Assembly (NCBI GenBank): GCA_002308275.1
Contig: DBWF01000001.1
Span: forward strand, 1 to 6,119
Length of the DNA: 6,119 nucleotides
Origin: Caryophanales bacterium UBA1245
GTDB taxonomy: Bacteria > Bacillota_I > Bacilli_A > ML615J-28 > CAG-313
Reading direction: 5' to 3'
Part shown: positions 1 through 6,119 of the stretch, one piece after another
Layout: each line of letters opens with the position of its first letter
How positions within the stretch are numbered: position 1 is the first letter of the stretch
Made by a program: the position numbers and the translations under genes
Notes under the pieces: model-generated
What the model was told of the DNA's origin: nothing
What the model saw: only the letters and a program-made list of their open reading frames with translations
Database searches by the model: none

Positions 1-2028
1 AGCCAGTAAGTATGAACTATTCTTTGAGGTATTGGTAAATAAGAACTCCATAACGGCATCTGAAACACCAATGGTTTTAACTGCGTTAGGCGAACAAATA
101 CCAACAATAGTAACGCTTAATTGAACTGGTTCTTGGTTACCGGATTGAATATTAAGGGTAACAGTTTTATTACGTACTCGTCGCCAAGCCCGGTCATATT
201 CATTCCAACCTGCTGGTTCACCAGCTTGAAGATTAAATAGCTTAGCATAGATATCATAAGGAACAACTATTTCATTCTTGGTGTGGTCAACGTTACGACC
301 AACAACATAATATGATGTACTATCTTTTTGAATTGAACGAATGGTTAGTTCATTAGTAGTAACGACACAATTATTAATTGATGAATAACTGTTATTACTT
401 TTAAGATTGATTTCATAACTGTTTTGGCGTAGATCCATTTTAGGCATCTTGACACCAGTTTCCGTTACGTAATCGGCTTGATCTAAGTAAACGGTATTCA
501 TTAACTTGTATTCGTTAATAAATGGATAATTAAGTTTGTTATCAATACTAATACTTGCAACTTTCATAAATGAAGTATATTTTTCATAATTAGTATCAAT
601 AATTCCCACAATCTTATATTCTTGTTCAGTTGCGAGTTTCAAAGTTCTACCGAGATAGTCGCTATAATTTTGGGCTTCTTGGTAAATACCAAAATACTTA
701 AACATACTAATTAAATAATCAGTAATCATTATTTCGTGATAGCCATCTTCAATTTTCCGACCAGCTAATAGATGATATTCGTTTGTGGTATCAAATCTAG
801 TTAGAAATTCGATTTCACCACTATAAAAACCATTGATGAGGTTTTTATTATCAGCAAGTGGAATATTGACACTTTGATATTGGTGAACGGTTAAATTAGG
901 TAGATCGCTTTTGACTTGATCATAAGTATTAGCACCAAGACTTGTTCCAATATAATCATCATAGACGGATGTTTTTACATAGTCTTTTGGCAATTCTGAT
1001 TTTTTGAGTAGATCAGCATATAAGAAGCCATTATCAACTGATGTATAAACATTTTCTCTAATTTTATTACTATTTAATTCAAGTGTAAAACTAAAGAAAG
1101 CTAAACTTAATGCGCAAATTAGAGTCATTAGAATAAATCTAAATTTTTTGTGATTAATATTTTTAAGCGCTAACTTAGCACTTGTTTTGATTGGTGTTGA
1201 TACTTTAGTTAAAACTAAGTTATCGGTTTCTTCATCATTATTAACGCGTTTCCGCGATTCTACCTTAACAACTGGTAGCGATTCATCAATTGTTGGTGGT
1301 AGTAATGGGTTGTGATTGTTTTCTCCAAATGGAGCACTGATATCTTCAACGAGCATACCGTCTTCAATCCTAATAACGCGGTCACCATATAGGAAAGCTG
1401 ATTCTTCATCATGGCTAACAATTAAGACTAAACGGTCTTTAGATAAATTCTTTAATAATTCAAAGATTGTTGCACTAGTTGTACTATCTAGGTTACCAGT
1501 TGGTTCATCAGCAATAATCATTTTAGGATTCTTGATTAGTGCCCTCGCCACCGCAATCCGTTGTCTTTGACCACCGGATAATTGATTAATTTTACGTTTC
1601 TTTAATTCGCCCAGGCCAACTAAGTCAATAATTGTATTAGTTCTTTCTTTAATCTCTTTTGGTGGAATATGTTGCATCTCAAGTGGTAAAGCAATATTAT
1701 CATAGAGATTTAAGTCTTTTAAAATATTGTACTCTTGGAAGACAAAGCCTAAATAACTATTTAAATAATTATTTAGTTCGCTACTTGTAAACTTCAAGAA
1801 ATCAGCACCTTCAATTAAGATGCGTCCTTCTTCCGGTTTATCAAGGCCACCCAAAAGGTTAAGAAGGGTTGATTTTCCACAGCCTGATTCGCCAAGAACA
1901 AAAATTAGTCCTTGAGGAGGTAGTTCTAAGGAAATATCTTTAAGGGCATGAATTCTTTCATCACCAGATTGGTAATATTTATTAACTTTTTCAAGTTTGA
2001 TAAGAGGTTTATTGATTTGATTATTCAT
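1..2028 (-). CDS. MacB/FtsX-type ABC transporter, ATPase-permease fusion (C-terminus beyond window)
   Basis: I read this frame directly from the start at 2028 to the window edge: 676 codons with no stop, beginning MNNQINKPLIKLEKVN. Residues about 9-230 are an ABC ATPase of the LolD/MacB type: Walker A GESGCGKST (46-54), Q-loop Gln98, signature LSGGQ (150-154), Walker B MIIADEP with catalytic Glu175, D-loop NLD, and H-loop His206. A Pro- and acid-rich linker (about 232-280) ends in PIKTS and leads to one membrane segment (about 297-316). An extracellular domain follows, from about 317 to at least 676. By analogy with the upstream paralogue, roughly 170 residues with three membrane helices lie outside the window. 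The domain has two GR..EI motifs (423-435 and 577-589), each followed by an IVGI strand (473-476 and 641-644). In this family the ATPase powers conformational movement of an outer domain (mechanotransmission) or lipophilic/peptide export. The start is set by AGGTGA 5 nt upstream. Substrate unknown; heterodimerisation with the neighbouring fusion is inferred. Confidence 0.93.
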   Translation of the reverse strand, partial: MNNQINKPLIKLEKVNKYYQSGDERIHALKDISLELPPQGLIFVLGESGCGKSTLLNLLGGLDKPEEGRILIEGADFLKFTSSELNNYLNSYLGFVFQEYNILKDLNLYDNIALPLEMQHIPPKEIKERTNTIIDLVGLGELKKRKINQLSGGQRQRIAVARALIKNPKMIIADEPTGNLDSTTSATIFELLKNLSKDRLVLIVSHDEESAFLYGDRVIRIEDGMLVEDISAPFGENNHNPLLPPTIDESLPVVKVESRKRVNNDEETDNLVLTKVSTPIKTSAKLALKNINHKKFRFILMTLICALSLAFFSFTLELNSNKIRENVYTSVDNGFLYADLLKKSELPKDYVKTSVYDDYIGTSLGANTYDQVKSDLPNLTVHQYQSVNIPLADNKNLINGFYSGEIEFLTRFDTTNEYHLLAGRKIEDGYHEIMITDYLISMFKYFGIYQEAQNYSDYLGRTLKLATEQEYKIVGIIDTNYEKYTSFMKVASISIDNKLNYPFINEYKLMNTVYLDQADYVTETGVKMPKMDLRQNSYEINLKSNNSYSSINNCVVTTNELTIRSIQKDSTSYYVVGRNVDHTKNEIVVPYDIYAKLFNLQAGEPAGWNEYDRAWRRVRNKTVTLNIQSGNQEPVQLSVTIVGICSPNAVKTIGVSDAVMEFLFTNTSKNSSYLLA

Positions 2029-2033
2029 ACTGT

Positions 2034-2040
2034 TCACCTC
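2034..2040 (-). promoter_or_regulatory. Ribosome binding site of the second transporter, abutting the upstream stop codon
   Basis: On the minus strand this reads GAGGTGA, ending 5 nt before the ATG at 2028. Its first G is the last base of the TAG stop codon (2040-2042) of the upstream transporter. This fixes the start and suggests translational coupling or re-initiation by terminating ribosomes (inference). Confidence 0.8.
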
Positions 2041-4568
2041 TAAATCGTCTTGATAACATCAACTGGGTTCTTTCGACTCAAGTTGATGAGTGGAATAATA
2101 ACGGAAAGAATTGGAATTGCTAGGGCGATGGCAAGCGTAATGCCAATACCACCGATTGACATCTTGATAATTGATAAGTTTACTGCGGATAGGGCTGTAA
2201 AGTGATTATCAAGAATAATTAAGAAAGCACCAACTCCAATTAAACTAATTAAGAATGAAGCAATACCCAAAATAATAACTTGGAATAGATAAATCATTGA
2301 AATCTTCCAACCACTAAAGCCAAGTGACATATAAATACCGATATCACGCGTACTATTCTTAATGTTAATAATAACAAAATTAAAGATTAGTAGGAAACTG
2401 AAGAGGGCAAAGACAAAGAAGATGCCAAGGAAAAGAGGTAAGTTATCATTAATAAATTGGTCAACTAATAAAATCTTCGTGAAGCTTTGGTTAGTGATAT
2501 CAATATTATTATTGATGAATTTACGATATAACTTCGCATTACTATTTAGGATAGCATCATTTGTTGGATTGTTTTTCGAATCAAAAATTAAAGTGATGAA
2601 AGCACCACTACCAAAGACACTATTAATTGTATTGTCATAGTCTTTTGGTGATTCGTTAGGTGAAGCTAGATAAAGAATCGCTTCATCATCATTTTCAATG
2701 ATTTGGGTAATATTGAATGTTGAATTAGTTGGAACATAGCTTGTATAGCAAAGGAAATTGCTGGCATAGATGGCTTGCATCTTTGCAACATCAGAATCTA
2801 AGGAATCATGCACTGCAATTTCATAATGAATCTTTTTGTATAATAAATCGCTCTTCGAGTTTTCAGCATCGATTGCGGTTTCATCTGCATACACATTTAA
2901 TAGTTTTTCAAAGAAACCAGTTGTTACCGCAACTTGAATTGGTTCACCTTCCGCATGCATTTCAGGCACTTTTCCTTCTTTATTAGTAATAAATGATGCA
3001 TCATCAGGATAAGTTGTAACTAAGAGGTTATGGCCAACACCTTGGTCAGCAACCATATTATAAACAACATCAGAGTAGAAATACTTGATGTTTTCGCTAC
3101 TGAAGAGTCTGTTATAACCGGCTTCATCAACTAAGATACTGTTATAAAGAATGGCATTATCGAAGAATGCGCATTTAGCTTTAGTATCATTACCAGCACT
3201 TTCATTAAAGTAAGTGAAGTATTCTTTATATTGTTCATAATTAGTAATAATGATTTTTTGAATGAATAAATCACTATTAAAACAATCAAAGTGGAGTGTT
3301 TTACCACAGACATCAGTAGGTTTTGTTACACTACTACCAAAGAAGTTTTGGAATACAAGATTTTCTGCTAAATAATCAGTAATCACGATTGGAATATAAC
3401 TTGAATCAACGACACCAGAATAAGTTCTTAAGTATGCTTGCTTATGAATAAAATCACTATCGTATAAATGAATATTTTCAATCGTATTTAGATAGAATTC
3501 ATCTTCAACTACACTATTATCATCAATTGAAAGTGGAAAGTGCATTGTTTTAAGCATCTTAAATTGAGGTGCATTAGTTAAGTATTCTTTGTCAAAGCGG
3601 TCAATTAGAAAATCATAGAATGCTGAATCACTCGTATGACCATAAGATGTAAATTTAGAGACTAAACTGACGGTATCATTTTTGTACTCGCTTTGATATT
3701 TAGCATAAGTTAGGGTTGTATTTGCAAGGCTCATATTAATAACGACCCCCGCAAAAACCAGTGCGACCGTAAATAGAAGCATCATAAAGATAAATCTTCT
3801 TAAACTCTTAAAGATGGCTTTGATTGACAAATGAAGACTTGTTTTGATAGGAACACTGATTGGCTTTAAATCAAAATGAGCTTCTTCAATAGCAACATTA
3901 CCATTATCACTGATAATTTGGCCATCTTTAATTTCAATTGTTCGGTCACTATAGATTTTAGCAAGACGATCATTATGGGTAACGATAATAACTAAGTGAT
4001 CGGTCGATAAATCCTTTAAAAGATTCATAATATTTTCACTATTTTTACTATCTAAGTTACCAGTTGGTTCATCAGCAATTATTACTCTTGGATTTTTAAT
4101 TAAGCTTCTCGCAATCGCTACTCTTTGACGTTGACCACCAGATAATTGGTTCATCATCCGCTTTTCAAGACCAGTTAGGCCAACTCTATCAATGATGGCC
4201 ATAATGTCATCATGTTTTTCTTTAATATTTTGATGTTGTAAGTCTAAACTAAGGGCAATGTTATCGTAAACATTGAGCCCTTTTAAAACATTGAATTCTT
4301 GGAAAATAAATCCGATATAAGTATTACGGTAAGTATGATAGTCTTGACTCTTAAATTTCTTAGTACTAAGACCATCGATAATTAGTTCACCTGAATCGTA
4401 AGAATCAATACCGCCGATGATATTGAGGAGGGTCGATTTACCACTACCACTCTTACCTAGGATGAAGTTCATTCCTTTATCTGCGAAACGCAAATTGATA
4501 TCAGTTAAAGCATGGAATGAAGTGCTACCGGCTTTATAGTATTTATTAATATTAATAAGTTCAATCAT
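2040..4568 (-). CDS. MacB/FtsX-type ABC transporter, complete ATPase-permease fusion
   Basis: This is a complete 842-aa membrane protein. Residues 1-225 form the ATPase: Walker A GKSGSGKST (38-46), Q-loop Gln90, signature LSGGQ (142-146), Walker B RVIIADEP (161-168, catalytic Glu167), D-loop NLD (171-173), H-loop His198. All catalytic motifs are intact. A short linker ending in PIKTS (240-244) precedes membrane helix 1 (about 259-281). An extracellular domain of about 430 residues follows (282-710), then helices at about 711-736, 754-786 and 805-830. The segment RDIGIYMSLG (741-750) and the C-terminal SRKNPVDVI are typical of FtsX-fold permeases. The architecture is MacB-like, but MacB is about 650 aa with a much smaller outer domain. 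It is paralogous along its length to the next gene; PIKTS, ITDYL, TNYE.Y and the ATPase core are shared. The pair probably forms a heterodimer (inference). Start ATG has AGGTGA 4 nt upstream. Substrate cannot be told from the sequence. Confidence 0.95.
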   Translation of the reverse strand: MIELININKYYKAGSTSFHALTDINLRFADKGMNFILGKSGSGKSTLLNIIGGIDSYDSGELIIDGLSTKKFKSQDYHTYRNTYIGFIFQEFNVLKGLNVYDNIALSLDLQHQNIKEKHDDIMAIIDRVGLTGLEKRMMNQLSGGQRQRVAIARSLIKNPRVIIADEPTGNLDSKNSENIMNLLKDLSTDHLVIIVTHNDRLAKIYSDRTIEIKDGQIISDNGNVAIEEAHFDLKPISVPIKTSLHLSIKAIFKSLRRFIFMMLLFTVALVFAGVVINMSLANTTLTYAKYQSEYKNDTVSLVSKFTSYGHTSDSAFYDFLIDRFDKEYLTNAPQFKMLKTMHFPLSIDDNSVVEDEFYLNTIENIHLYDSDFIHKQAYLRTYSGVVDSSYIPIVITDYLAENLVFQNFFGSSVTKPTDVCGKTLHFDCFNSDLFIQKIIITNYEQYKEYFTYFNESAGNDTKAKCAFFDNAILYNSILVDEAGYNRLFSSENIKYFYSDVVYNMVADQGVGHNLLVTTYPDDASFITNKEGKVPEMHAEGEPIQVAVTTGFFEKLLNVYADETAIDAENSKSDLLYKKIHYEIAVHDSLDSDVAKMQAIYASNFLCYTSYVPTNSTFNITQIIENDDEAILYLASPNESPKDYDNTINSVFGSGAFITLIFDSKNNPTNDAILNSNAKLYRKFINNNIDITNQSFTKILLVDQFINDNLPLFLGIFFVFALFSFLLIFNFVIINIKNSTRDIGIYMSLGFSGWKISMIYLFQVIILGIASFLISLIGVGAFLIILDNHFTALSAVNLSIIKMSIGGIGITLAIALAIPILSVIIPLINLSRKNPVDVIKTI

Positions 4569-4572
4569 ATCT

Positions 4573-4578
4573 TCACCT
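4573..4578 (-). promoter_or_regulatory. Ribosome binding site of the first transporter, overlapping the lipoprotein stop codon
   Basis: On the minus strand AGGTGA begins with the last two bases of the lipoprotein's TAG stop (4577-4579) and lies 4 nt before the ATG at 4568. The spacing is tight but workable. The stop/SD overlap supports operon structure and coupled translation; coupling itself is inferred. Confidence 0.75.
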
Positions 4579-5827
4579 ATAGGATGACCCTTTCATAGAT
4601 CGCATCGAAGATGTATTGACCAGATTCATCAATAATACCATAGTAGTCGCTATAAACTCTTGCAACGCAAAGGATACTTGATTGACCATCTTTATAGAAT
4701 GGTGATTCTTTTAAATATGCAATGCTATATGGTTTACGATAACTATCTTTTTCCATTTGAGGTAGTGATTGATTATTAGTAGTTAGGCTGAGCTCTTCAA
4801 TTATAGCACTAGTGCTAGTGATTTCTTTTTTGTTGAGGGTGTAGTAACTAGCGCCACCAGTAATAATTCTAAAGAAAGTATAATCACCAACAAAGTCGCC
4901 CATAATCATTTTATCTTGATATTTGTCTTTATCAGTTGAACGGGCATCATTATACTTAAATGATGGATATTTACCATTCTTATCAAGATATTGGGCTGAA
5001 TAGTAGCTAACTAAAATTTCATCATCTTGCCCTCTTAGGTGGAAATAAGGTTGACCAGTAAAGATTAAGGCTAGTCCACTATGGAAATTATGGGCATCCT
5101 CAAATAATTGATTATCGTTTTGGTCAGTAAGGATTTGTCCACTTGCATTCATAAAAGAATAATAGAAAGTATCACCGATTTGGCGTCCAACGCGCATCCA
5201 ACCATCGTAAACGCTGTCTGCAAAACTATATGGATTAAGCTCAGTTGTCAGACTGACTTGGTAATTTTGATCCATTATGGAATAAACTTTTTTACCATCT
5301 TGTAAGTTATAACAAAGAGCATATCCTTCATGATAGTTTTCAACGCCATCAAAGGCAGGTGATAACTCATAATTATGGTTCATAAAGCGATATTGATGAT
5401 GGTCCTCAACTTTTAAAAATCCTTCAACAAAAGAATCATAAGATTTAATATCATCTTTAAATTGATAAACTGTTTTGCCTTTAGGATTAATTAAATAATA
5501 GGTTCCACCTTTAACAACAACAGCTAAATCTTCACTAAATGGATAAGCCATATCATAGGTTGGCTTAATAACTTCCTTCCCGTTATGATCGATATAACCA
5601 TATTTAAGTTTTTGACCATTATATTTCTTAACTACAATATACTTGCCAAAAACTTCACCAATGCCATCATATTTTGCTAGACTAAGCGTCTGTCCTTCGC
5701 TATTTAAAAGATAGGGGGTATTATCTTGATAGACAATCGCAAAACCGCCACTAAACTTTGTCTTAGCTTGACATGATACTAAAAGAAGTATTAGCAATGT
5801 CATAATAATTAGATATTTCTTTTTCAT
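4577..5827 (-). CDS. Lipoprotein with degenerate WG-type repeats
   Basis: A 416-aa protein starting MKKKYLIIM. It has a lysine-rich n-region, a hydrophobic stretch (6-17) and a lipobox LVSC with Cys19, so it should be processed by signal peptidase II and anchored on the outer face of the membrane. The mature part is built from about seven to eight repeats of the WG type, each roughly aromatic-G-[YI]-[IL]-[DN]-x-x-G-[KQ] followed by a Tyr/Phe-rich turn. The clearest begin at KYGYIDHNGK (75-84), YYLINPKGK (110-118), YYSFMNASG (222-230), YLDKNGK (280-286) and YYGIIDESG (395-403). The usual Trp is replaced by Tyr; the protein has a single Trp (210). An in-frame TTG further upstream (5863) is rejected because it lies inside the promoter. 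The ATG at 5827 has AAAGAGG 8 nt upstream. It is the first gene of the operon, 8 nt before the transporter, so it is probably an extracytoplasmic partner or sensor of that transporter (inference). WG-repeat function is generally poorly defined; a stand-alone surface protein is the alternative. Confidence 0.9.
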   Translation of the reverse strand: MKKKYLIIMTLLILLLVSCQAKTKFSGGFAIVYQDNTPYLLNSEGQTLSLAKYDGIGEVFGKYIVVKKYNGQKLKYGYIDHNGKEVIKPTYDMAYPFSEDLAVVVKGGTYYLINPKGKTVYQFKDDIKSYDSFVEGFLKVEDHHQYRFMNHNYELSPAFDGVENYHEGYALCYNLQDGKKVYSIMDQNYQVSLTTELNPYSFADSVYDGWMRVGRQIGDTFYYSFMNASGQILTDQNDNQLFEDAHNFHSGLALIFTGQPYFHLRGQDDEILVSYYSAQYLDKNGKYPSFKYNDARSTDKDKYQDKMIMGDFVGDYTFFRIITGGASYYTLNKKEITSTSAIIEELSLTTNNQSLPQMEKDSYRKPYSIAYLKESPFYKDGQSSILCVARVYSDYYGIIDESGQYIFDAIYERVIL

Positions 5828-5835
5828 ATGAAAAA

Positions 5836-5842
5836 CCTCTTT
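5836..5842 (-). promoter_or_regulatory. Ribosome binding site deciding the lipoprotein start
   Basis: On the minus strand AAAGAGG sits 8 nt before the ATG at 5827. It falls just inside the transcript predicted from the -10 at 5852-5857 (start of transcription near 5845), whereas the upstream TTG at 5863 would not be transcribed. This supports the 416-residue product over a 428-residue one. Confidence 0.75.
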
Positions 5843-5851
5843 AATCGTCTT

Positions 5852-5860
5852 ATTATACCA
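5852..5860 (-). promoter_or_regulatory. Extended -10 promoter of the lipoprotein-transporter operon
   Basis: On the minus strand the sequence is TGGTATAAT: a perfect TATAAT box (5852-5857) preceded by the TGn extension (5858-5860). No good -35 is present; at 17-bp spacing the hexamer is TACCAT (5875-5880), which is poor. An extended -10 is known to compensate for a weak -35. Predicted transcription start is about 5845, giving a leader of only about 18 nt. Confidence 0.7.
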
Positions 5861-5867
5861 CAAATTA

Positions 5868-5887
5868 GTCCTTTATGGTATAAGGAC
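5868..5887. repeat. Inverted repeat GTCCTT-N8-AAGGAC over the operon -35 region
   Basis: Two perfect 6-bp arms, GTCCTT (5868-5873) and AAGGAC (5882-5887), flank an 8-bp spacer. The element spans the position where the -35 of the minus-strand promoter should be (5875-5880). No T-run follows, and it is outside any transcript predicted here, so a terminator is unlikely. It could be an operator for a dimeric regulator, but 6-bp arms can arise by chance in a region this size. Confidence 0.35.
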
Positions 5888-5905
5888 GCAAAAATTAAAA
5901 AAAGA

Positions 5906-5919
5906 AGTAAGCGTTACCA
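5906..5919 (+). promoter_or_regulatory. Candidate catabolite-responsive element (CcpA cre site)
   Basis: The 14-mer AGTAAGCGTTACCA matches the published cre consensus TGWAARCGYTWNCW at every position except the first. It is also partly palindromic (GTAA-GCG-TTAC), as expected for a LacI/GalR-family dimer site. It lies between the two divergent promoters, centred about 61 bp upstream of the predicted start of the GTPase transcript and about 68 bp upstream of that of the operon. These are upstream positions, where cre sites more often activate than block. No ccpA gene is in the window, so the regulator's presence is assumed. Confidence 0.45.
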
Positions 5920-5938
5920 AAATAAATTATTAAAATCA

Positions 5939-5967
5939 TTACAAAACTGGACATAATGTTGTATAAT
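5939..5967 (+). promoter_or_regulatory. Sigma-A-type promoter of the EF-G-like gene
   Basis: A -35 hexamer TTACAA (5939-5944) and a perfect -10 TATAAT (5962-5967) are separated by an ideal 17 bp. Predicted transcription start is near 5974, giving a leader of about 42 nt with no obvious riboswitch or attenuator structure. Confidence 0.75.
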
Positions 5968-6003
5968 AAATATGCATGATTTTTTATAGATAGTATATAT
6001 TTC

Positions 6004-6010
6004 AAGGAGG
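6004..6010 (+). promoter_or_regulatory. Strong ribosome binding site of the EF-G-like gene
   Basis: AAGGAGG is a near-perfect complement to the 16S rRNA 3' end and lies 5 nt before the ATG at 6016. It sets the start and suggests efficient translation. Confidence 0.85.
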
Positions 6011-6015
6011 ATTTT

Positions 6016-6119
6016 ATGAAAGAATATTTAGCCCATCAAATTCGCAATGTTGCTATTTTAGGACATATGGGATGTGGCAAAACAAGTCTTGCTGAATCAA
6101 TGTTATTAGTTAGCAAAGC
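6016..6119 (+). CDS. EF-G-like translational GTPase (N-terminus only)
   Basis: Only the first 34 codons are in the window; the gene runs off the right edge. The visible part starts MKEYLAHQIRNVAIL and contains a P-loop GHMGCGKTS (16-24), followed by LAESML. The layout IRNVAI-x-GH-x-G-x-GKTSLAE-x-ML is that of the EF-G-like (FusA-related, COG0480) GTPases found beside canonical EF-G in many Firmicutes. Canonical EF-G has AH(I/V)DAGKTT here; the missing Asp-Ala favours the EF-G-like paralogue over the housekeeping factor. Family members bind GTP through this loop and act on the ribosome, but the role of this paralogue is not well established. It has its own promoter and is divergent from the transporter operon, so a functional link is not implied. 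Another P-loop GTPase is possible given the short stretch visible. Confidence 0.8.
   Translation, partial: MKEYLAHQIRNVAILGHMGCGKTSLAESMLLVSK

Noticed and set aside
1483..1515. 33-nt near-identical DNA (one mismatch) shared with 4047-4079
   Set aside because: Both copies encode the Walker B/D-loop region of the paralogous ATPases. Strong protein constraint plus shared ancestry explains it; recent gene conversion is possible but not needed.
1316..3313. Open frames of 60-92 codons on either strand inside the transporter genes (e.g. 1316-1570, 2362-2640, 2729-2986, 3131-3313)
   Set aside because: They lie inside well-supported genes with intact ABC or permease motifs, show no recognisable domains, and have no RBS or promoter context. 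They are shadows of the coding frames.
5108..5305. Plus-strand open frame of 65 codons antisense to the lipoprotein gene
   Set aside because: It is antisense to a convincing coding region and has no SD or recognisable protein features.
5828..5863. Upstream in-frame TTG start giving a 428-aa lipoprotein (extra residues MWYNKTIKEVFH)
   Set aside because: The added codons include the TATAAT box and TGn extension of the promoter, so they would lie upstream of the transcript. There is no SD before the TTG, and the extension would spoil a typical lipoprotein signal peptide that starts at MKKK.
5868..5887. Inverted repeat as an intrinsic terminator
   Set aside because: The stem is only 6 bp with an 8-nt loop, no T-run follows on either strand, and no gene ends there; both neighbours start in this region.
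5950..5955. GGACAT/TGGACA-like hexamer as the -35 of the EF-G-like gene
   Set aside because: It is only about 8 bp from the TATAAT box, far too close; TTACAA at 5939-5944 has the correct 17-bp spacing.
1..6119. CRISPR arrays, tRNA or rRNA genes, insertion sequences, phage genes
   Set aside because: No regularly spaced repeats, cloverleaf sequences, transposase motifs or terminal inverted repeats were seen. All but about 0.2 kb is accounted for by the four genes.

Overview
The window looks like chromosomal DNA from a low-GC Gram-positive-type bacterium: a Firmicute, or a relative of the Mollicutes or Erysipelotrichia. The base composition is AT-rich, ribosome binding sites are strong (AAGGAGG, AGGTGA), and there is a lipobox lipoprotein with no sign of an outer membrane. 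All visible tryptophans are TGG, and the long frames close on TAG, so nothing suggests the UGA=Trp code of Mycoplasma. The genus cannot be named from this sequence.

Layout: positions 1-5827 hold a tightly packed three-gene operon on the minus strand, read right to left. It starts with a 416-aa lipoprotein made of degenerate WG-type repeats (4577-5827). After 8 nt comes a complete 842-aa ABC exporter-type protein with the ATPase fused to an FtsX/MacB-type permease (2040-4568). After 11 nt comes a second, paralogous ATPase-permease fusion (1-2028), which runs off the left edge after 676 residues. At each junction the Shine-Dalgarno sequence touches or overlaps the stop codon of the gene before it, so translation is probably coupled. 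On the right, 188 bp of intergenic DNA separates the operon from a divergent plus-strand gene (6016 onward). Only the first 34 codons of that gene are present; they match the start of an EF-G-like translational GTPase.

The intergenic region holds two back-to-back promoters: an extended -10 for the operon, and a good -35/-10 pair for the GTPase gene. Between them lie a sequence closely resembling a CcpA catabolite-responsive element and a 6-bp-arm inverted repeat that covers the presumed -35 region of the operon promoter.

Working model (inference): the two MacB-like fusion proteins form a heterodimer. Each has a full set of ATPase motifs, and each carries an outward-facing domain much larger than that of classical MacB. 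The lipoprotein encoded first is anchored outside the membrane and is the likely extracellular partner. The most notable structural observation is that the extracellular domain of the second transporter contains two copies of a MacB-PCD-like motif with the same internal spacing. The substrate is unknown.
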